From NCBI RefSeq assembly GCF_900115735.1, contig NZ_FOXO01000010.1, positions 1,694 through 65,693 on the forward strand: a stretch of 64,000 nt of DNA, given 5' to 3'. Below, in pieces: positions 42,974 through 52,613 of this stretch. The DNA is from Butyrivibrio proteoclasticus (GTDB lineage: Bacteria; Bacillota; Clostridia; Lachnospirales; Lachnospiraceae). The notes beneath the pieces were generated by a model that was not told where the DNA came from, ran no database searches, and saw only the letters and a list, made by a program, of their open reading frames with translations. Each line of letters begins with the position of its first letter. Position 1 is the stretch's first letter. Made by a program: the position numbers and the translations under genes.

Positions 42974-45208
42974 TTAACTGCATTTAGGGTTTGACATATG
43001 AAGAACTCGCTCTTTGATCTCCTGTGTACGTCCCTGGTTCCAGAACTGTGTTCCAATGTAACCACATGTACGTCTTGCTACGTTCATCTTGTTCTGGTCA
43101 CGGTTTCCACAGTTAGGGCACTCCCAAATAAGCTTTCCGTCTTTATCAGTAACGATCTTGATCTCTCCGTCGTAACCACAACACTGGCAGTAATCAGACT
43201 TTGTGTTAAGCTCAGCGTACATAATGTTGTCATAGATGTACTTCATAACTGAAATAACTGCCTCGATATTGTTGTTCATATCAGGAACTTCAACATAGCT
43301 GATTGCTCCTCCAGGTGAAAGAGCCTGGAACTCAGATTCGAATTTAAGCTTTGTGAAAGCATCAATCTGCTCTGTTACATGAACGTGATAGCTATTTGTA
43401 ATATAGTTCTTATCTGTTACTTCAGGAATGATTCCAAATCTCTTCTGAAGGCATTTAGCAAACTTGTATGTTGTTGACTCAAGTGGTGTTCCATAAAGTG
43501 AGAAAGATATATTTGTTTCAGCTCTCCACTTCGAACACTTGTCATTAAGGAACTGCATTACCTTAAGAGCAAAGTCTTTTCCTTTAGGATCTGTGTGAGA
43601 TACACCCTTCATGTACTTTGTACATTCGCAAAGACCGGCATATCCAAGAGAAATTGTCGAGTAGTTGCCAAAAAGCAGTTTATCAATTGTCTCTCCCTTA
43701 GCAAGTCTTGCCAATGCTCCGTTCTGCCAAAGGATTGGTGCTACATCTGAAGGAGTTCCAAGCAGTCTGTTATGTCTGCACATAAGTGCTCGTTTGCAGA
43801 GCTCTGTTCTCTCCTCCATAAGCTGCCAGAACTTCTCTTCATCCTTATTGGATGAACATGCCACGTCAACAAGGTTGATTGTAACTACACCCTGATTGAA
43901 ACGACCATAATACTTGTGATCGCCTTCTTTGTAGTTCAAAGCATGTGCCTTATTATCTTTGTTGCAAAGACCTTCTGCTACATTCTCGTTATCAGGTGTA
44001 AGGAAGCTTCTGCATCCCATGCAAGGATATACATCACCGCCCTTTAATTCTTTCATCTTCTTGGCTGAAATGTAATCAGGAACAAGTCTCTTTGCTGTAC
44101 ACTTAGCTGCAAGTTCTGTCAGATACCAATACTTGGAATCCTCGTGGATATTATCCTCATCAAGAACGTAAATAAGTTTAGGGAATGCTGGTGTAATGAG
44201 CTGTCCCTTCTCGTTCTTAACACCAAGAATACGCTGCTTGAGCATCTCCTCTATAACCATAGCAAGGTCTTCTCTCTCCTGACCTTCCGGAACCTCATCA
44301 AGGTACATAAATACAGTGATGAATGGAGCCTGACCGTTTGTAGTCATAAGGGTTATTACCTGATACTGTATTACCTGGCAGCCTCTCTCTATTTCTTTTC
44401 TAACTCGCATCTCTGCGATCTCATTTACCTGCTTCTTGTTGATCTTCATTCCGGCAGTTTCAAACTCAAGCGCTACTTCTTTTCTGAATTTCTGTCTTGA
44501 AACATCAACAAAAGGTACAAGGTGAGAAAGAGTAATACTCTGCCCGCCATACTGTGAACTTGCTATCTGAGCAATTGCCTGAGTTGCAATATTGCAGGCA
44601 GTTGAGAAGCTCTTTGGTCTCTCAATCATTGTTTCAGAAATAACTGTTCCGTTCTGAAGCATATCCTCGAGGTTTACAAGACAACAGTTGTGCATATGCT
44701 GCGCAAAATAGTCTGAGTCATGGAAGTGGATAAGGCCCTCTTCATGTGCTTTTACTACGTCTTCAGGAAGAAGGAATCTTCTTGTTATATCCTTTGAAAC
44801 CTCGCCTGCCATGTAGTCTCTCTGCACGCTGTTAACAGTAGGATTCTTATTTGAGTTTTCCTGTTTTACCTCTTCATTACTGCACTCAATAAGAGACATG
44901 ATCTGTTCATCAGTAGTATTTGACTTTCTGATAAGAGCATGCTTGTAACGATATGTGATATATTTTCTCGCAACATCAAGCTTACCTGATCTCATGAGTC
45001 CATCCTCTACCATATCCTGGATTTCCTCAACGCTTGCCGCACGAGTAAGGGTCGCGCACTGCTTCTCTACAGCTCTCTCAATATCACTTATCTGACCTGC
45101 TGTAAGTCTTTTTTCTTCAGTAACCTCGTTATTAGCTCTTTCGATAGCTGCAAGAATTTTATTACCGTCAAAAGACACTTCCTTGCCGCTTCTCTTAATG
45201 ATCTTCAT
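42974..45208 (-). CDS. nrdD: Anaerobic ribonucleoside-triphosphate reductase NrdD
   Basis: A 744-residue class III reductase producing dNTPs under anaerobic conditions. ATP cone at the N-terminus (residues 1-95), then the catalytic barrel. The C-terminal zinc cysteines (CQCCGYDG, CPNCGNRD) and glycyl-radical loop RTCGYIG are intact. AGAAGGGGG precedes the ATG. An NrdR-box-like site overlaps the promoter. Confidence 0.95.
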   Translation of the reverse strand: MKIIKRSGKEVSFDGNKILAAIERANNEVTEEKRLTAGQISDIERAVEKQCATLTRAASVEEIQDMVEDGLMRSGKLDVARKYITYRYKHALIRKSNTTDEQIMSLIECSNEEVKQENSNKNPTVNSVQRDYMAGEVSKDITRRFLLPEDVVKAHEEGLIHFHDSDYFAQHMHNCCLVNLEDMLQNGTVISETMIERPKSFSTACNIATQAIAQIASSQYGGQSITLSHLVPFVDVSRQKFRKEVALEFETAGMKINKKQVNEIAEMRVRKEIERGCQVIQYQVITLMTTNGQAPFITVFMYLDEVPEGQEREDLAMVIEEMLKQRILGVKNEKGQLITPAFPKLIYVLDEDNIHEDSKYWYLTELAAKCTAKRLVPDYISAKKMKELKGGDVYPCMGCRSFLTPDNENVAEGLCNKDNKAHALNYKEGDHKYYGRFNQGVVTINLVDVACSSNKDEEKFWQLMEERTELCKRALMCRHNRLLGTPSDVAPILWQNGALARLAKGETIDKLLFGNYSTISLGYAGLCECTKYMKGVSHTDPKGKDFALKVMQFLNDKCSKWRAETNISFSLYGTPLESTTYKFAKCLQKRFGIIPEVTDKNYITNSYHVHVTEQIDAFTKLKFESEFQALSPGGAISYVEVPDMNNNIEAVISVMKYIYDNIMYAELNTKSDYCQCCGYDGEIKIVTDKDGKLIWECPNCGNRDQNKMNVARRTCGYIGTQFWNQGRTQEIKERVLHMSNPKCS

Positions 45209-45311
45209 AAGAACCCCCTTCTGTTATTTTTATTCCTGTTTTATCTTTTTTTTCCATAAATTAGACATGTTTATTTTTCAAGCAATAAACATGTCAGCAA
45301 TATCATTTACT

Positions 45312-45363
45312 ACTATATGTTGTGTTCTATAAATAGAATAATACATTATCTTGATTAATTCAA
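45312..45363 (-). promoter_or_regulatory. nrdD promoter with NrdR-box-like site
   Basis: On the minus strand, TTGAAT (45358-45363) and TATTCT (45335-45340) are 17 bp apart. ACACAACATATAGT (45312-45325) just downstream of the -10 matches one half of an NrdR repressor box (consensus ACACTATATATAGTGT) well. A second box is not clear. The layout fits repression by NrdR-ATP/dATP. Confidence 0.5.
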
Positions 45364-45372
45364 GGATAATTT

Positions 45373-46194
45373 TTATTTTATTTTTCGAACATCTTCGAGC
45401 CTGTTATGCAGTCTGCACAAGTGTTTCAGCATTTTCTCATCCGAATTGTTCTTTCCGGAGAAAAAATATGTTGTTTTTGTGTCGCACAACATATTGTGGT
45501 AGTCTTCAAAATAAACCACTTTATCTGGAGCAGATGAAAGGGGAATATTAAGTACATCCGCTAAATGCCTTATTGTGCCAAAATTACCATCTATAAGATG
45601 TGTATCTGGTCCAAAAAAATCTCTGTATATTGGTTTGAAATAATTAAAATGCGTACAGCCCAGTACCAAAGCAGAATAGTCATCCTTATCATACTCAGAA
45701 AACTGACTGTATATGTACTCTCTTACTTCTTCTGATTCAAACTCTTCTCTCTCTGCAAACTCTACAAGTTTGGGCATCGGAAGAAGGTCTACTCTATGAT
45801 CTTCATCTACCCTGTGAAGCAGATTTTTTAATTTATCTTCTCTGATCGTAACGGGCGTAGCGATAACCATTATACGCTTTTTATCAGTTCCTTCAACAGC
45901 AGGTTTTACAGCTGGTTCCATTCCCAGTATTGGCAGGCTATAGCGCTTTCTAAGTTCCTTTACAGCCACACTGGTAGCGGTGTTGCAAGCTATTACTATA
46001 GCATCAACCCCCTGTCCTAACAGAAATTCAGTTATCTCAATCGCATATTCCATTATCTGTTCCTTAGTTTTTAATCCGTAAGGAACATGTTCTGTATCTG
46101 CATAAAAAATAAATTCTTGTTCCGGCAACTGATGATATGCTTCGTGAAGAACAGATAAGCCACCTATACCAGAATCAAAAATGCCAATCTTCAT
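45373..46194 (-). CDS. murI: Glutamate racemase
   Basis: A 273-residue enzyme making D-glutamate for peptidoglycan. The two catalytic cysteines are in IACNTATS and LGCTHF, and the start is MKIGIFDSGIGGLSV. ATG 46194 has GAGGAAA upstream; the frame is open further to 46254 but homology begins here. It is divergent from the 46225 gene. Confidence 0.95.
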   Translation of the reverse strand: MKIGIFDSGIGGLSVLHEAYHQLPEQEFIFYADTEHVPYGLKTKEQIMEYAIEITEFLLGQGVDAIVIACNTATSVAVKELRKRYSLPILGMEPAVKPAVEGTDKKRIMVIATPVTIREDKLKNLLHRVDEDHRVDLLPMPKLVEFAEREEFESEEVREYIYSQFSEYDKDDYSALVLGCTHFNYFKPIYRDFFGPDTHLIDGNFGTIRHLADVLNIPLSSAPDKVVYFEDYHNMLCDTKTTYFFSGKNNSDEKMLKHLCRLHNRLEDVRKIK

Positions 46195-46224
46195 TATTTT
46201 TTCCTCTTTTGTTATACTAGTAAT

Positions 46225-46674
46225 ATGAGTGAAAAAAAATTTGACGAACTTCAAAAACTATATGATAGCACAAAAATAGGATCTCTTGTTCAAGAGATCT
46301 GTGAGTATTATTCTACTCAGGATGATTATGAGGACAACTCATATCAGGACGAGATTGAGCCTACTGAGATTGTTGAATCGATCTATATTCTGTTCTGCCT
46401 TCAAAGCAGAGAACAGATATTAGATGAAATGGCTTTGGTACAAAAAAAATACCCCGCCATATATTCATCTATAAAATCTCTACATAATACTCTTTTGATC
46501 AACATGGACTATCTGTCTTTAGAAACAAGCTGCGCAGATAAAATTGCCGCTTACGCTAAAGGCACTACAAGTGAAGACGTACTGTCACATGCAGATTCGT
46601 TCTCGCGTTCAAGCAATAATCTTGCTGAAGCTGAGGACAAGTTTTACACATGGCTTCACTCAAGGCGTAGATAA
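46225..46674 (+). CDS. Hypothetical acidic helical protein
   Basis: A 149-residue acidic, helical, soluble protein with no motif I recognise. TATACT lies at 46213-46218, only seven bases before ATG 46225, and no ribosome site is present, which suggests a leaderless mRNA. Divergent from murI, with only 30 bp between starts. Its 3' end overlaps the convergent SH3 gene by 15 bp. Translation is supported by codon pattern and the absence of a better frame. Confidence 0.65.
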   Translation: MSEKKFDELQKLYDSTKIGSLVQEICEYYSTQDDYEDNSYQDEIEPTEIVESIYILFCLQSREQILDEMALVQKKYPAIYSSIKSLHNTLLINMDYLSLETSCADKIAAYAKGTTSEDVLSHADSFSRSSNNLAEAEDKFYTWLHSRRR

Positions 46675-47400
46675 ATACTTCATTGAAGCGTAAAGCTGCG
46701 TGTTCTCATACTCTACAAGCGCCCAATTACCATCACTACTTACAGCTACTCTCTTTAGTGTTGTTCCTTTCTGGGCAATCGCTATGATAGTGCTTGAATC
46801 TTCTGAACTTGGCACAGATCGAAGATTGAGATCTGCAGTCAGTGTAACCGTGTCATTTGTTAATGTATATCCCTCAGGAATCGCAGTCACAACTGTTTCC
46901 TGAGTATCAGGATCAACCAAAAATCTATCTATAAATTTCACTTTTACAAAAAATACAAGCATTGTAAGGATAAAAACGCCGGTTATAATGGATGCTACTC
47001 TTACAAGGAATTCCGGGGTTATACCACCCGAAGATTCTTCTTCCTCATCTTCATATTCCTCTTCGTCTTCTTCATCTTCATCATAGTCCTCGTCATCTTC
47101 CTCATCATAATCATCTTCTTCACGATCCTCATGATAATCGCGTTCTCTTCGAGGCCTTGGACCAGGCTTTTCTTCCTTATCCTCTGGCTCCTCTTCAGGT
47201 TTAGATGCCTGATTTTTGGCCTGCTCACGAAGGAACTCCTCTCGCTCTTCTGCTGTAAAAAATGAATAAGGATCTTCTATCTCAATGTTATTTATCTCTG
47301 TTGTGGCAAATAAATCCTTGGGCTCATCTGCTTTAATATCTTTATTGCCACTATTTTCTCTTTTTTTATAATCAGAAAAATTAGTAATCTTATCTCCCAA
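46660..47400 (-). CDS. Membrane-anchored SH3b-domain protein with acidic linker
   Basis: A 246-residue protein: basic/acidic cytoplasmic N-terminus with a long Asp/Glu/Tyr-rich tract at about 85-125, one TM at about 133-158, and an extracytoplasmic SH3b domain at about 180-246 (LNLRSVPSSEDSSTIIA). SH3b domains bind peptidoglycan. The start is TTG with GGGAG seven bases upstream. Possibly a cell-wall sensor or scaffold. Confidence 0.78.
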   Translation of the reverse strand: MGDKITNFSDYKKRENSGNKDIKADEPKDLFATTEINNIEIEDPYSFFTAEEREEFLREQAKNQASKPEEEPEDKEEKPGPRPRRERDYHEDREEDDYDEEDDEDYDEDEEDEEEYEDEEEESSGGITPEFLVRVASIITGVFILTMLVFFVKVKFIDRFLVDPDTQETVVTAIPEGYTLTNDTVTLTADLNLRSVPSSEDSSTIIAIAQKGTTLKRVAVSSDGNWALVEYENTQLYASMKYLSTP

Positions 47401-47471
47401 AACGTTTCTCCCAATGATCAGTACTCTCGCCTGAATCCGAACTCTACTCCCCTAACAGAAAGTGCTGACCC

Positions 47472-47792
47472 TTAGGCCAGCACCTTATCTATAATTCCCT
47501 GAAGTTTTGCCTTATTTAATGCTCCAACAGCTGTCTCGATAACCTCTCCATTCTTAAAGAATGCAAACATTGGAATCGACATAACGTTATATTTCTGAGC
47601 TACATCAGGTGACTGATCTACATTTATCTTTCCTACCTTAAGCTCCCCTTCGTACTCATCAGCAAATTCATCGATAAGTGGTGCCATCATCTTGCAAGGG
47701 CCACACCAGTCTGCAGAGAAATCAACAAGAACCGGTAATTTGCTTTTCAATACTTCCTCATCAAAGTTCTGACTGTTTAAATTATAGTCCAT
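47472..47792 (-). CDS. trxA: Thioredoxin
   Basis: A 106-residue thioredoxin with active site DWCGPCKMM and cis-Pro loop SIPMFAFF. It reduces protein disulphides. The start ATG overlaps the trmB stop by one base. A small stem (GTGCTG/CAGCAC) includes the trxA stop. Confidence 0.94.
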   Translation of the reverse strand: MDYNLNSQNFDEEVLKSKLPVLVDFSADWCGPCKMMAPLIDEFADEYEGELKVGKINVDQSPDVAQKYNVMSIPMFAFFKNGEVIETAVGALNKAKLQGIIDKVLA

Positions 47793-48445
47793 TATTTAAT
47801 CCCCTTTCTGCTTACAATATATTTGTAAATTGGATTACCTAGCGATGAGAACTTCTCCTCATACTCTGTCATCACATTGCCCTCATTCATAACAGGGTCA
47901 TGATGAAGATCGTATGTTACTGCATCTAAATTCCAGCCTGCAGGTTCCACCTCATCAAGTGCGAACTGAAAAAGATCCTTATTATCAGTCTTGAACTCTA
48001 CGACACCATCCGGTTTTAAGATTTGGTCGTATCTTCCAAGGAACTGCCTTGATGGAAGCCGCCTTTTTGCGTGTCTGTCCTTAGGCCAAGGATCTGAGAA
48101 GTTAAGATAAATCTTATCTACTTCCGCCGGAGCAAATACTTCCGTTATATCTTCTGCATCCATTCGGATGAATTTAACATTTGGTAAAAAAAGCTGTTCC
48201 TGTTTTTGGATTGCTCTTAAAAGTACACTTGAATATTTCTCTATTCCAACATAATTGATATTGGGATTAAGTGCCGCCAGATCCATAAGAAATCTGCCCT
48301 TTCCCATTCCAATTTCAATATGAAGTTCATTATTATTGCCAAATATTTCTTTTTTCCAAAGACCTTTTTTCTTCTCCGGATCCTTAACAGTAAAATTGCT
48401 ATCAGCAATCACCTCGCGGGATCCTGCGATGTTTCTTAAGCGCAT
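47792..48445 (-). CDS. trmB: tRNA (guanine-N7)-methyltransferase
   Basis: A 217-residue SAM methyltransferase that makes m7G46 in tRNA. Motifs: IEIGMGKGRF (SAM loop), FSDPWPKDRHAKRR and EFKTDN. The end overlaps trxA by one base, so it forms an operon. GGA precedes the ATG. Confidence 0.94.
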   Translation of the reverse strand: MRLRNIAGSREVIADSNFTVKDPEKKKGLWKKEIFGNNNELHIEIGMGKGRFLMDLAALNPNINYVGIEKYSSVLLRAIQKQEQLFLPNVKFIRMDAEDITEVFAPAEVDKIYLNFSDPWPKDRHAKRRLPSRQFLGRYDQILKPDGVVEFKTDNKDLFQFALDEVEPAGWNLDAVTYDLHHDPVMNEGNVMTEYEEKFSSLGNPIYKYIVSRKGIK

Positions 48446-48498
48446 TCCTTATCCTACCTGTAATTCTTATAAGAGAATTTTACAACATTTGATGAAAG

Positions 48499-48527
48499 TT
48501 GAAAAGTTAGCTATTTGAGATTTTAAT
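48499..48527 (+). promoter_or_regulatory. Sigma-A promoter of dacF
   Basis: TTGAAA (48499-48504) and TTTAAT (48522-48527) are separated by 17 bp, placing a start about 25 bp before ATG 48559. Confidence 0.65.
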
Positions 48528-48558
48528 ATTTCTTCAAATATTGTATTATTTACATACT

Positions 48559-50013
48559 ATGGATAATTTATTTAATAGGAAAAAACACAATTTTATATAT
48601 AAGACTTTTCTTTGCACAACAGCTTTTTTAATAATGGTCACTTCCCTCCCGGTCAGGGCAGATGCAGAGACTGTTGACTACGCAGCCCTTGCCCAGGAAA
48701 GGAAGGCTCTTCCGATCCAGAGCAACGACATTGCAAACTGGCCTGAAGGGCCTGAAGTATCAGCTGAGTCCGCAATTGTAATGGAAGCTGAAACAGGAAC
48801 TATTCTTTATGCTAAAAACATCCACGAAGAACTGTATCCCGCAAGTACAACCAAGATAATGACATGTCTTCTGGCTGTTGAAAATGCAAGTTTAAACGAT
48901 AATATAACATTCTCTCACGATGCTGTTTTTAGTGTTCCAAACGATGGTTCAAGTATTGGAATGGATGTTGGAGAGTCGATTACTTTGGAGCAGGCACTCT
49001 ATGGAATAATGGTTGGTAGTGCTAACGAAGTCGCCAACGCTGTTGCAGAGCATGTGAGTGGCAGCATTGACGATTTCGTAACTCTCATGAATGATAGAGC
49101 AAAAGAACTTGGTTGCACCAATACTCATTTTGCCAACACTAATGGACTTCAAAACGATAACCACTATACCAGCGTTTATGATCTGGCCCTTATTTCAAAA
49201 GAATTTTTCAACAATGATCTGCTGTGTAAAGTCGGAAATACACCCAGATACCATTTTGAACCCACTTCTACTCAGCCGGATGATTTTTATCTGAATAACA
49301 AACACAAACTTATCACAGGTGAAATAGCCTATGAGGGAATTGTTGGCGGTAAGACAGGATACACAGATCAGGCCAGAGAGACTCTTGTGACTTGTGCTGA
49401 AAAAAATGGGATGAAACTCGTATGTGTCGTATTCAAAGAGGAATCTCCCACACAGTTTACAGATACGGTTACTCTTTTTGATTATGCATTTAATAACTTC
49501 CACCTGGTTAATGTTGCCAATGAAGAAACACGCTATATGCCGGATGACTCTCTTTTCTTTGAATCTGATCACGATGTTTTTGGAAAATCAGGAACGATTT
49601 TAAAACTTGACGACAGCAGTGTTATAGTGCTCCCCAAAACATCTCAGATAAGTGAAGCTGACTACGAAGTTACCTACGACTTGAGTGATGAGGAAAGGGC
49701 TAAATATCCTACGGGAATTGCCAAAGTTAATTACACCTATCACGACGTAGGCATTGGAAATGCTATGATCTGCTATTCCCTTAGTGTTTCCGAAAGCTCA
49801 GCCGAAACAAATACTCCAACCATAAGGCCCTTCTATATAAATGTAAAAATTCTCTTTATCGTTGCTGCAGTCTTTGTCATTATCATGACTATAATTGGAA
49901 CATCTTCCTCAAAAACAGTTCGCAGCCGCAAGGGAATCAGTAAAAGTGACAGGGTCCGCTACAATAGAAGGAAACGTGAGTTCAATAAGAGTAGTAAAAA
50001 ATTCAAATTCTAA
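48559..50013 (+). CDS. dacF: D-alanyl-D-alanine carboxypeptidase (DacF type)
   Basis: A 484-residue low-molecular-weight penicillin-binding protein trimming peptidoglycan. N-terminal signal/TM at about 13-33, SxxK motif STTK (near residue 94), SAN triad in GSANEVANA, KTG in GGKTGYTD, a beta domain (about 290-400) and a C-terminal TM at about 430-450 with a basic tail. ATG 48559 is preferred over upstream TTG. No clear ribosome site. A terminator follows. Confidence 0.92.
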   Translation: MDNLFNRKKHNFIYKTFLCTTAFLIMVTSLPVRADAETVDYAALAQERKALPIQSNDIANWPEGPEVSAESAIVMEAETGTILYAKNIHEELYPASTTKIMTCLLAVENASLNDNITFSHDAVFSVPNDGSSIGMDVGESITLEQALYGIMVGSANEVANAVAEHVSGSIDDFVTLMNDRAKELGCTNTHFANTNGLQNDNHYTSVYDLALISKEFFNNDLLCKVGNTPRYHFEPTSTQPDDFYLNNKHKLITGEIAYEGIVGGKTGYTDQARETLVTCAEKNGMKLVCVVFKEESPTQFTDTVTLFDYAFNNFHLVNVANEETRYMPDDSLFFESDHDVFGKSGTILKLDDSSVIVLPKTSQISEADYEVTYDLSDEERAKYPTGIAKVNYTYHDVGIGNAMICYSLSVSESSAETNTPTIRPFYINVKILFIVAAVFVIIMTIIGTSSSKTVRSRKGISKSDRVRYNRRKREFNKSSKKFKF

Positions 50014-50019
50014 AAAAGT

Positions 50020-50057
50020 AAAAGCTGTGAAGATGATTTCTCATTTTCACAGCTTTT
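50020..50057. terminator. Bidirectional terminator, dacF/peroxidase
   Basis: Perfect 12-bp arms (50020-50031 and 50046-50057) with a TTTT tail lie between convergent genes. Confidence 0.88.
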
Positions 50058-50065
50058 TATTATCA

Positions 50066-50608
50066 TTACATGAGCTTTTCTACGCAAGCAGCAACATTTT
50101 CCATTTTCTCTGTAGGCTCAAAACGTGCAACAACATTTCCGTCTCTGTCTACAACGAACTTTGTGAAGTTCCACTTGATATCAGGATTATTCTTGTAATC
50201 CTTGTCGATCTTCTTGAGCATTACGCCCATTGCAAGAGCTGAAGGTCCTTTTCCAAATCCTTCGAAACCTTTCTGCTCTTTGAGGAACTTATAAAGTGGA
50301 AGCTGGTTCTCTCCATTGACATCTGACTTTGTCATCTGTGGGAACTTTGTGTTGTAATGAAGCTGGCAGAACTCATGAATCTCCTCATCTGTTCCGGGAG
50401 TCTGACCTGCAAACTGATTGCAAGGGATATCAAGAACTTCAAATCCCTGGTCATGGAACTTTTCATACATCTCTTCGATGTCTTTATAGTGAGGAGTGAA
50501 TCCACATCCTGTAGCTGTGTTTACTACAAGTACTACCTTGCCCTTAAACTGATCAAGCTTAACTTCGTTGCCCTGGTTATCTGTTACTGAATAATCGTAG
50601 AATCCCAT
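50066..50608 (-). CDS. Glutathione-peroxidase-family (thiol) peroxidase
   Basis: A 180-residue peroxidase. The peroxidatic Cys is in NTATGCGFTPHY, with IPCNQFAGQTPGTDEE and WNFTKFVVDRDG. Bacterial members with Cys usually use thioredoxin, which is encoded nearby at 47472. GGAGG precedes the ATG. It detoxifies hydroperoxides. Confidence 0.93.
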   Translation of the reverse strand: MGFYDYSVTDNQGNEVKLDQFKGKVVLVVNTATGCGFTPHYKDIEEMYEKFHDQGFEVLDIPCNQFAGQTPGTDEEIHEFCQLHYNTKFPQMTKSDVNGENQLPLYKFLKEQKGFEGFGKGPSALAMGVMLKKIDKDYKNNPDIKWNFTKFVVDRDGNVVARFEPTEKMENVAACVEKLM

Positions 50609-50765
50609 GTTTATACCTCCATTTTTTCGATTATATAAAATTTAATTGTGTTCGGGTTTGATATGATTATATTGTGCACAATCTAAAATGTCAATACCTA
50701 TTGCAAATATTTTTTCTTCATTTTATAGTTTATAGGAAAGAGCTTAGTATTGGGGGTATTTTTAG

Positions 50766-51593
50766 ATGATTTATAAAGAATTTAGAATTTCTGAAGAGGG
50801 TTCTTTGGATTATGCAAAACTCAATGTTTATATACAGGAACCATCCGAGTCATTAAGCATTAGCAAAAGGCCACTTATCCTTCTATGTCCCGGTGGCGCT
50901 TATGCATATACATCAGATAGAGAAGCTGAACCACTTGCTTTTGCATTTATGGCAAAAGGCTTAAACGTAGCTATACTCAGGTATTCATGTGCACCTGCTG
51001 TTTTTCCTGCTTCTCTTTTAGAGCTTGGAAGATCAATCCTCACTATCAGAGAAAATGCTAAAGAGTGGGAAGTTGATGAAAATGCGATCATAATCGAAGG
51101 CTGCTCTGCCGGTGGACATCTTGCCGCAAGCTATGCTTGTATGTGGAAAAGAGATTTCGTATCCAAAGCGCTTCTTGGTGACACTAAAGACTCTTCAAAA
51201 GAAAAGCTTCGTCCAAACGGACTTATGCTCTGCTATCCTGTAATAACTTCAGGCAAATTCGCTCACAGAGGCTCTATTGAGAACCTTCTTGGTGACCGAT
51301 ATGAATATATGAAGGAAGACATGTCACTTGAAAATCAGGTAAACAGTGATGTTCCAAAGACATTTATCTGGCACACCTTCACTGATGGCAGCGTTCCTGT
51401 TGAAAATTCTCTTTTATTTGCTACTGCACTCAGAGAAAATAATATCAACACTGAACTCCATATTTTCCCTGAAGGTGGTCATGGACTTTCACTTGCAAAT
51501 AAGCTCACTCTCAGCAATGGCGGCAACGAAGACGTTCCTTCCGCTGCTCCATGGATCGACCTTGCCACAACATGGCTTGACAGATTCTTTTGA
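50766..51593 (+). CDS. Alpha/beta-hydrolase (acetylesterase-like)
   Basis: A 275-residue cytoplasmic esterase. Oxyanion loop CPGGAYAYTS, nucleophile GCSAGGH, acid in FTDGSVPV and His in GGHGLSLA. Similar enzymes remove acetyl groups from xylan oligomers, a plausible substrate in a fibre-degrading gut bacterium. A run of G lies upstream of ATG 50766 (GGGGG, eleven bases before it). It precedes the DEDDh exonuclease by 22 bp. Confidence 0.85.
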   Translation: MIYKEFRISEEGSLDYAKLNVYIQEPSESLSISKRPLILLCPGGAYAYTSDREAEPLAFAFMAKGLNVAILRYSCAPAVFPASLLELGRSILTIRENAKEWEVDENAIIIEGCSAGGHLAASYACMWKRDFVSKALLGDTKDSSKEKLRPNGLMLCYPVITSGKFAHRGSIENLLGDRYEYMKEDMSLENQVNSDVPKTFIWHTFTDGSVPVENSLLFATALRENNINTELHIFPEGGHGLSLANKLTLSNGGNEDVPSAAPWIDLATTWLDRFF

Positions 51594-51615
51594 AATAAAC
51601 TGAAAGAGACTTTTT

Positions 51616-52551
51616 ATGAGTAATTATATTGTTTTTGACCTTGAATGGAATCAAGGTGATGCTCCGACCGTCTCAAATGGTAAGACTTTAAATTTTGAGA
51701 TTGTTGAAATCGGTGCAATAAAACTTAATGAAAAAAGACAAAAGATAGATGAGTTTTCACGACTTATAAAGCCTCAGGTCTACACTCAAATGCATAAGAT
51801 AACGGGAAAACTTATTCATCTTTCTATGGAGGATCTTGAAAAAGGTGAACTTTTTCAGGATGCTGCGAGGGAATTTTTAGACTGGTGCGGAGAAGACCCC
51901 AAATTCTGCAGTTGGGGCCCTCTTGATCTTAGAGAGTTCCAATGCAACCTGGATTTCTTTGGACTTCCTCTTCTATCTGACAGACCGCTTGCTTTTTATG
52001 ATGTTCAAAAATTATACAGCCTTTCATTTGACGATGGTAAATCCCGTGTTTCTCTTTCTACCGCCGCAGAAGAAAAAGGAATAAATCTTGATTATCCATT
52101 TCACAGGGCTCTGGCTGATGCAGCTTATACTGCAGAGATTTTCAAACTTCTTAGCGAAAGAATTTTACAAAGAATTTCTTTTGACACTTATGTCACTCCA
52201 AAGACCAAGAAGCAGGAGATCAAGATTGTTTTTGACAATTATGAGAAATACATCTCCAGAGAGTTTGATACAAAAGAAGACATTCTCGAAAATATGGAGA
52301 TCATGAGTACCAAGTGCTATATATGCCACAAAAATATCCGCAGAAAGATAAAGTGGTTCACACCAAATGGCAAGCACTATTATGCTGTGGCCGCCTGCGA
52401 TAAGCATGGCTATATGAAAGCTAAGGTTCGTATTAAAAAAGCTGAAGACGGGCGTCTTTTTGTGGTTAAAACCAGCAGGTTCATATCTCCTGATGAACTC
52501 GAGGATATGAAAGCCAAGCAGAAAAAGGCAAAAAAAAGACCAACACCATAG
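51616..52551 (+). CDS. DEDDh 3'-5' exonuclease (KapD-like)
   Basis: A 311-residue nuclease. DEDD residues are visible: FDLEWN (Asp, Glu) at the start, the motif II acidic residue region near GPLDLREF, and HRALADAAY (His, Asp). The C-terminal 100 residues include a Cys-rich segment (CYICHKNI) and a basic tail ending in KKAKKRP. The tail may bind nucleic acid. Probably in an operon with the esterase. Confidence 0.88.
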   Translation: MSNYIVFDLEWNQGDAPTVSNGKTLNFEIVEIGAIKLNEKRQKIDEFSRLIKPQVYTQMHKITGKLIHLSMEDLEKGELFQDAAREFLDWCGEDPKFCSWGPLDLREFQCNLDFFGLPLLSDRPLAFYDVQKLYSLSFDDGKSRVSLSTAAEEKGINLDYPFHRALADAAYTAEIFKLLSERILQRISFDTYVTPKTKKQEIKIVFDNYEKYISREFDTKEDILENMEIMSTKCYICHKNIRRKIKWFTPNGKHYYAVAACDKHGYMKAKVRIKKAEDGRLFVVKTSRFISPDELEDMKAKQKKAKKRPTP

Positions 52552-52568
52552 GAATAATTTGTAAACAC

Positions 52569-52610
52569 AAAAGGCTTTGAAAGTGGCACATACCTCTTTC
52601 AAAGCCTTTT
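52569..52610. terminator. Bidirectional terminator
   Basis: Perfect 15-bp arms (52569-52583 and 52596-52610) with a TTTT tail lie between the exonuclease and the convergent S4 gene. Confidence 0.9.
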
Positions 52611-52613
52611 TTA

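Noticed and set aside
46660..46674. The 15-bp tail-to-tail overlap as evidence against the 46225 gene
   Set aside because: Short convergent overlaps are common. Both frames have coherent composition, so both were kept with the unknown gene at lower confidence.
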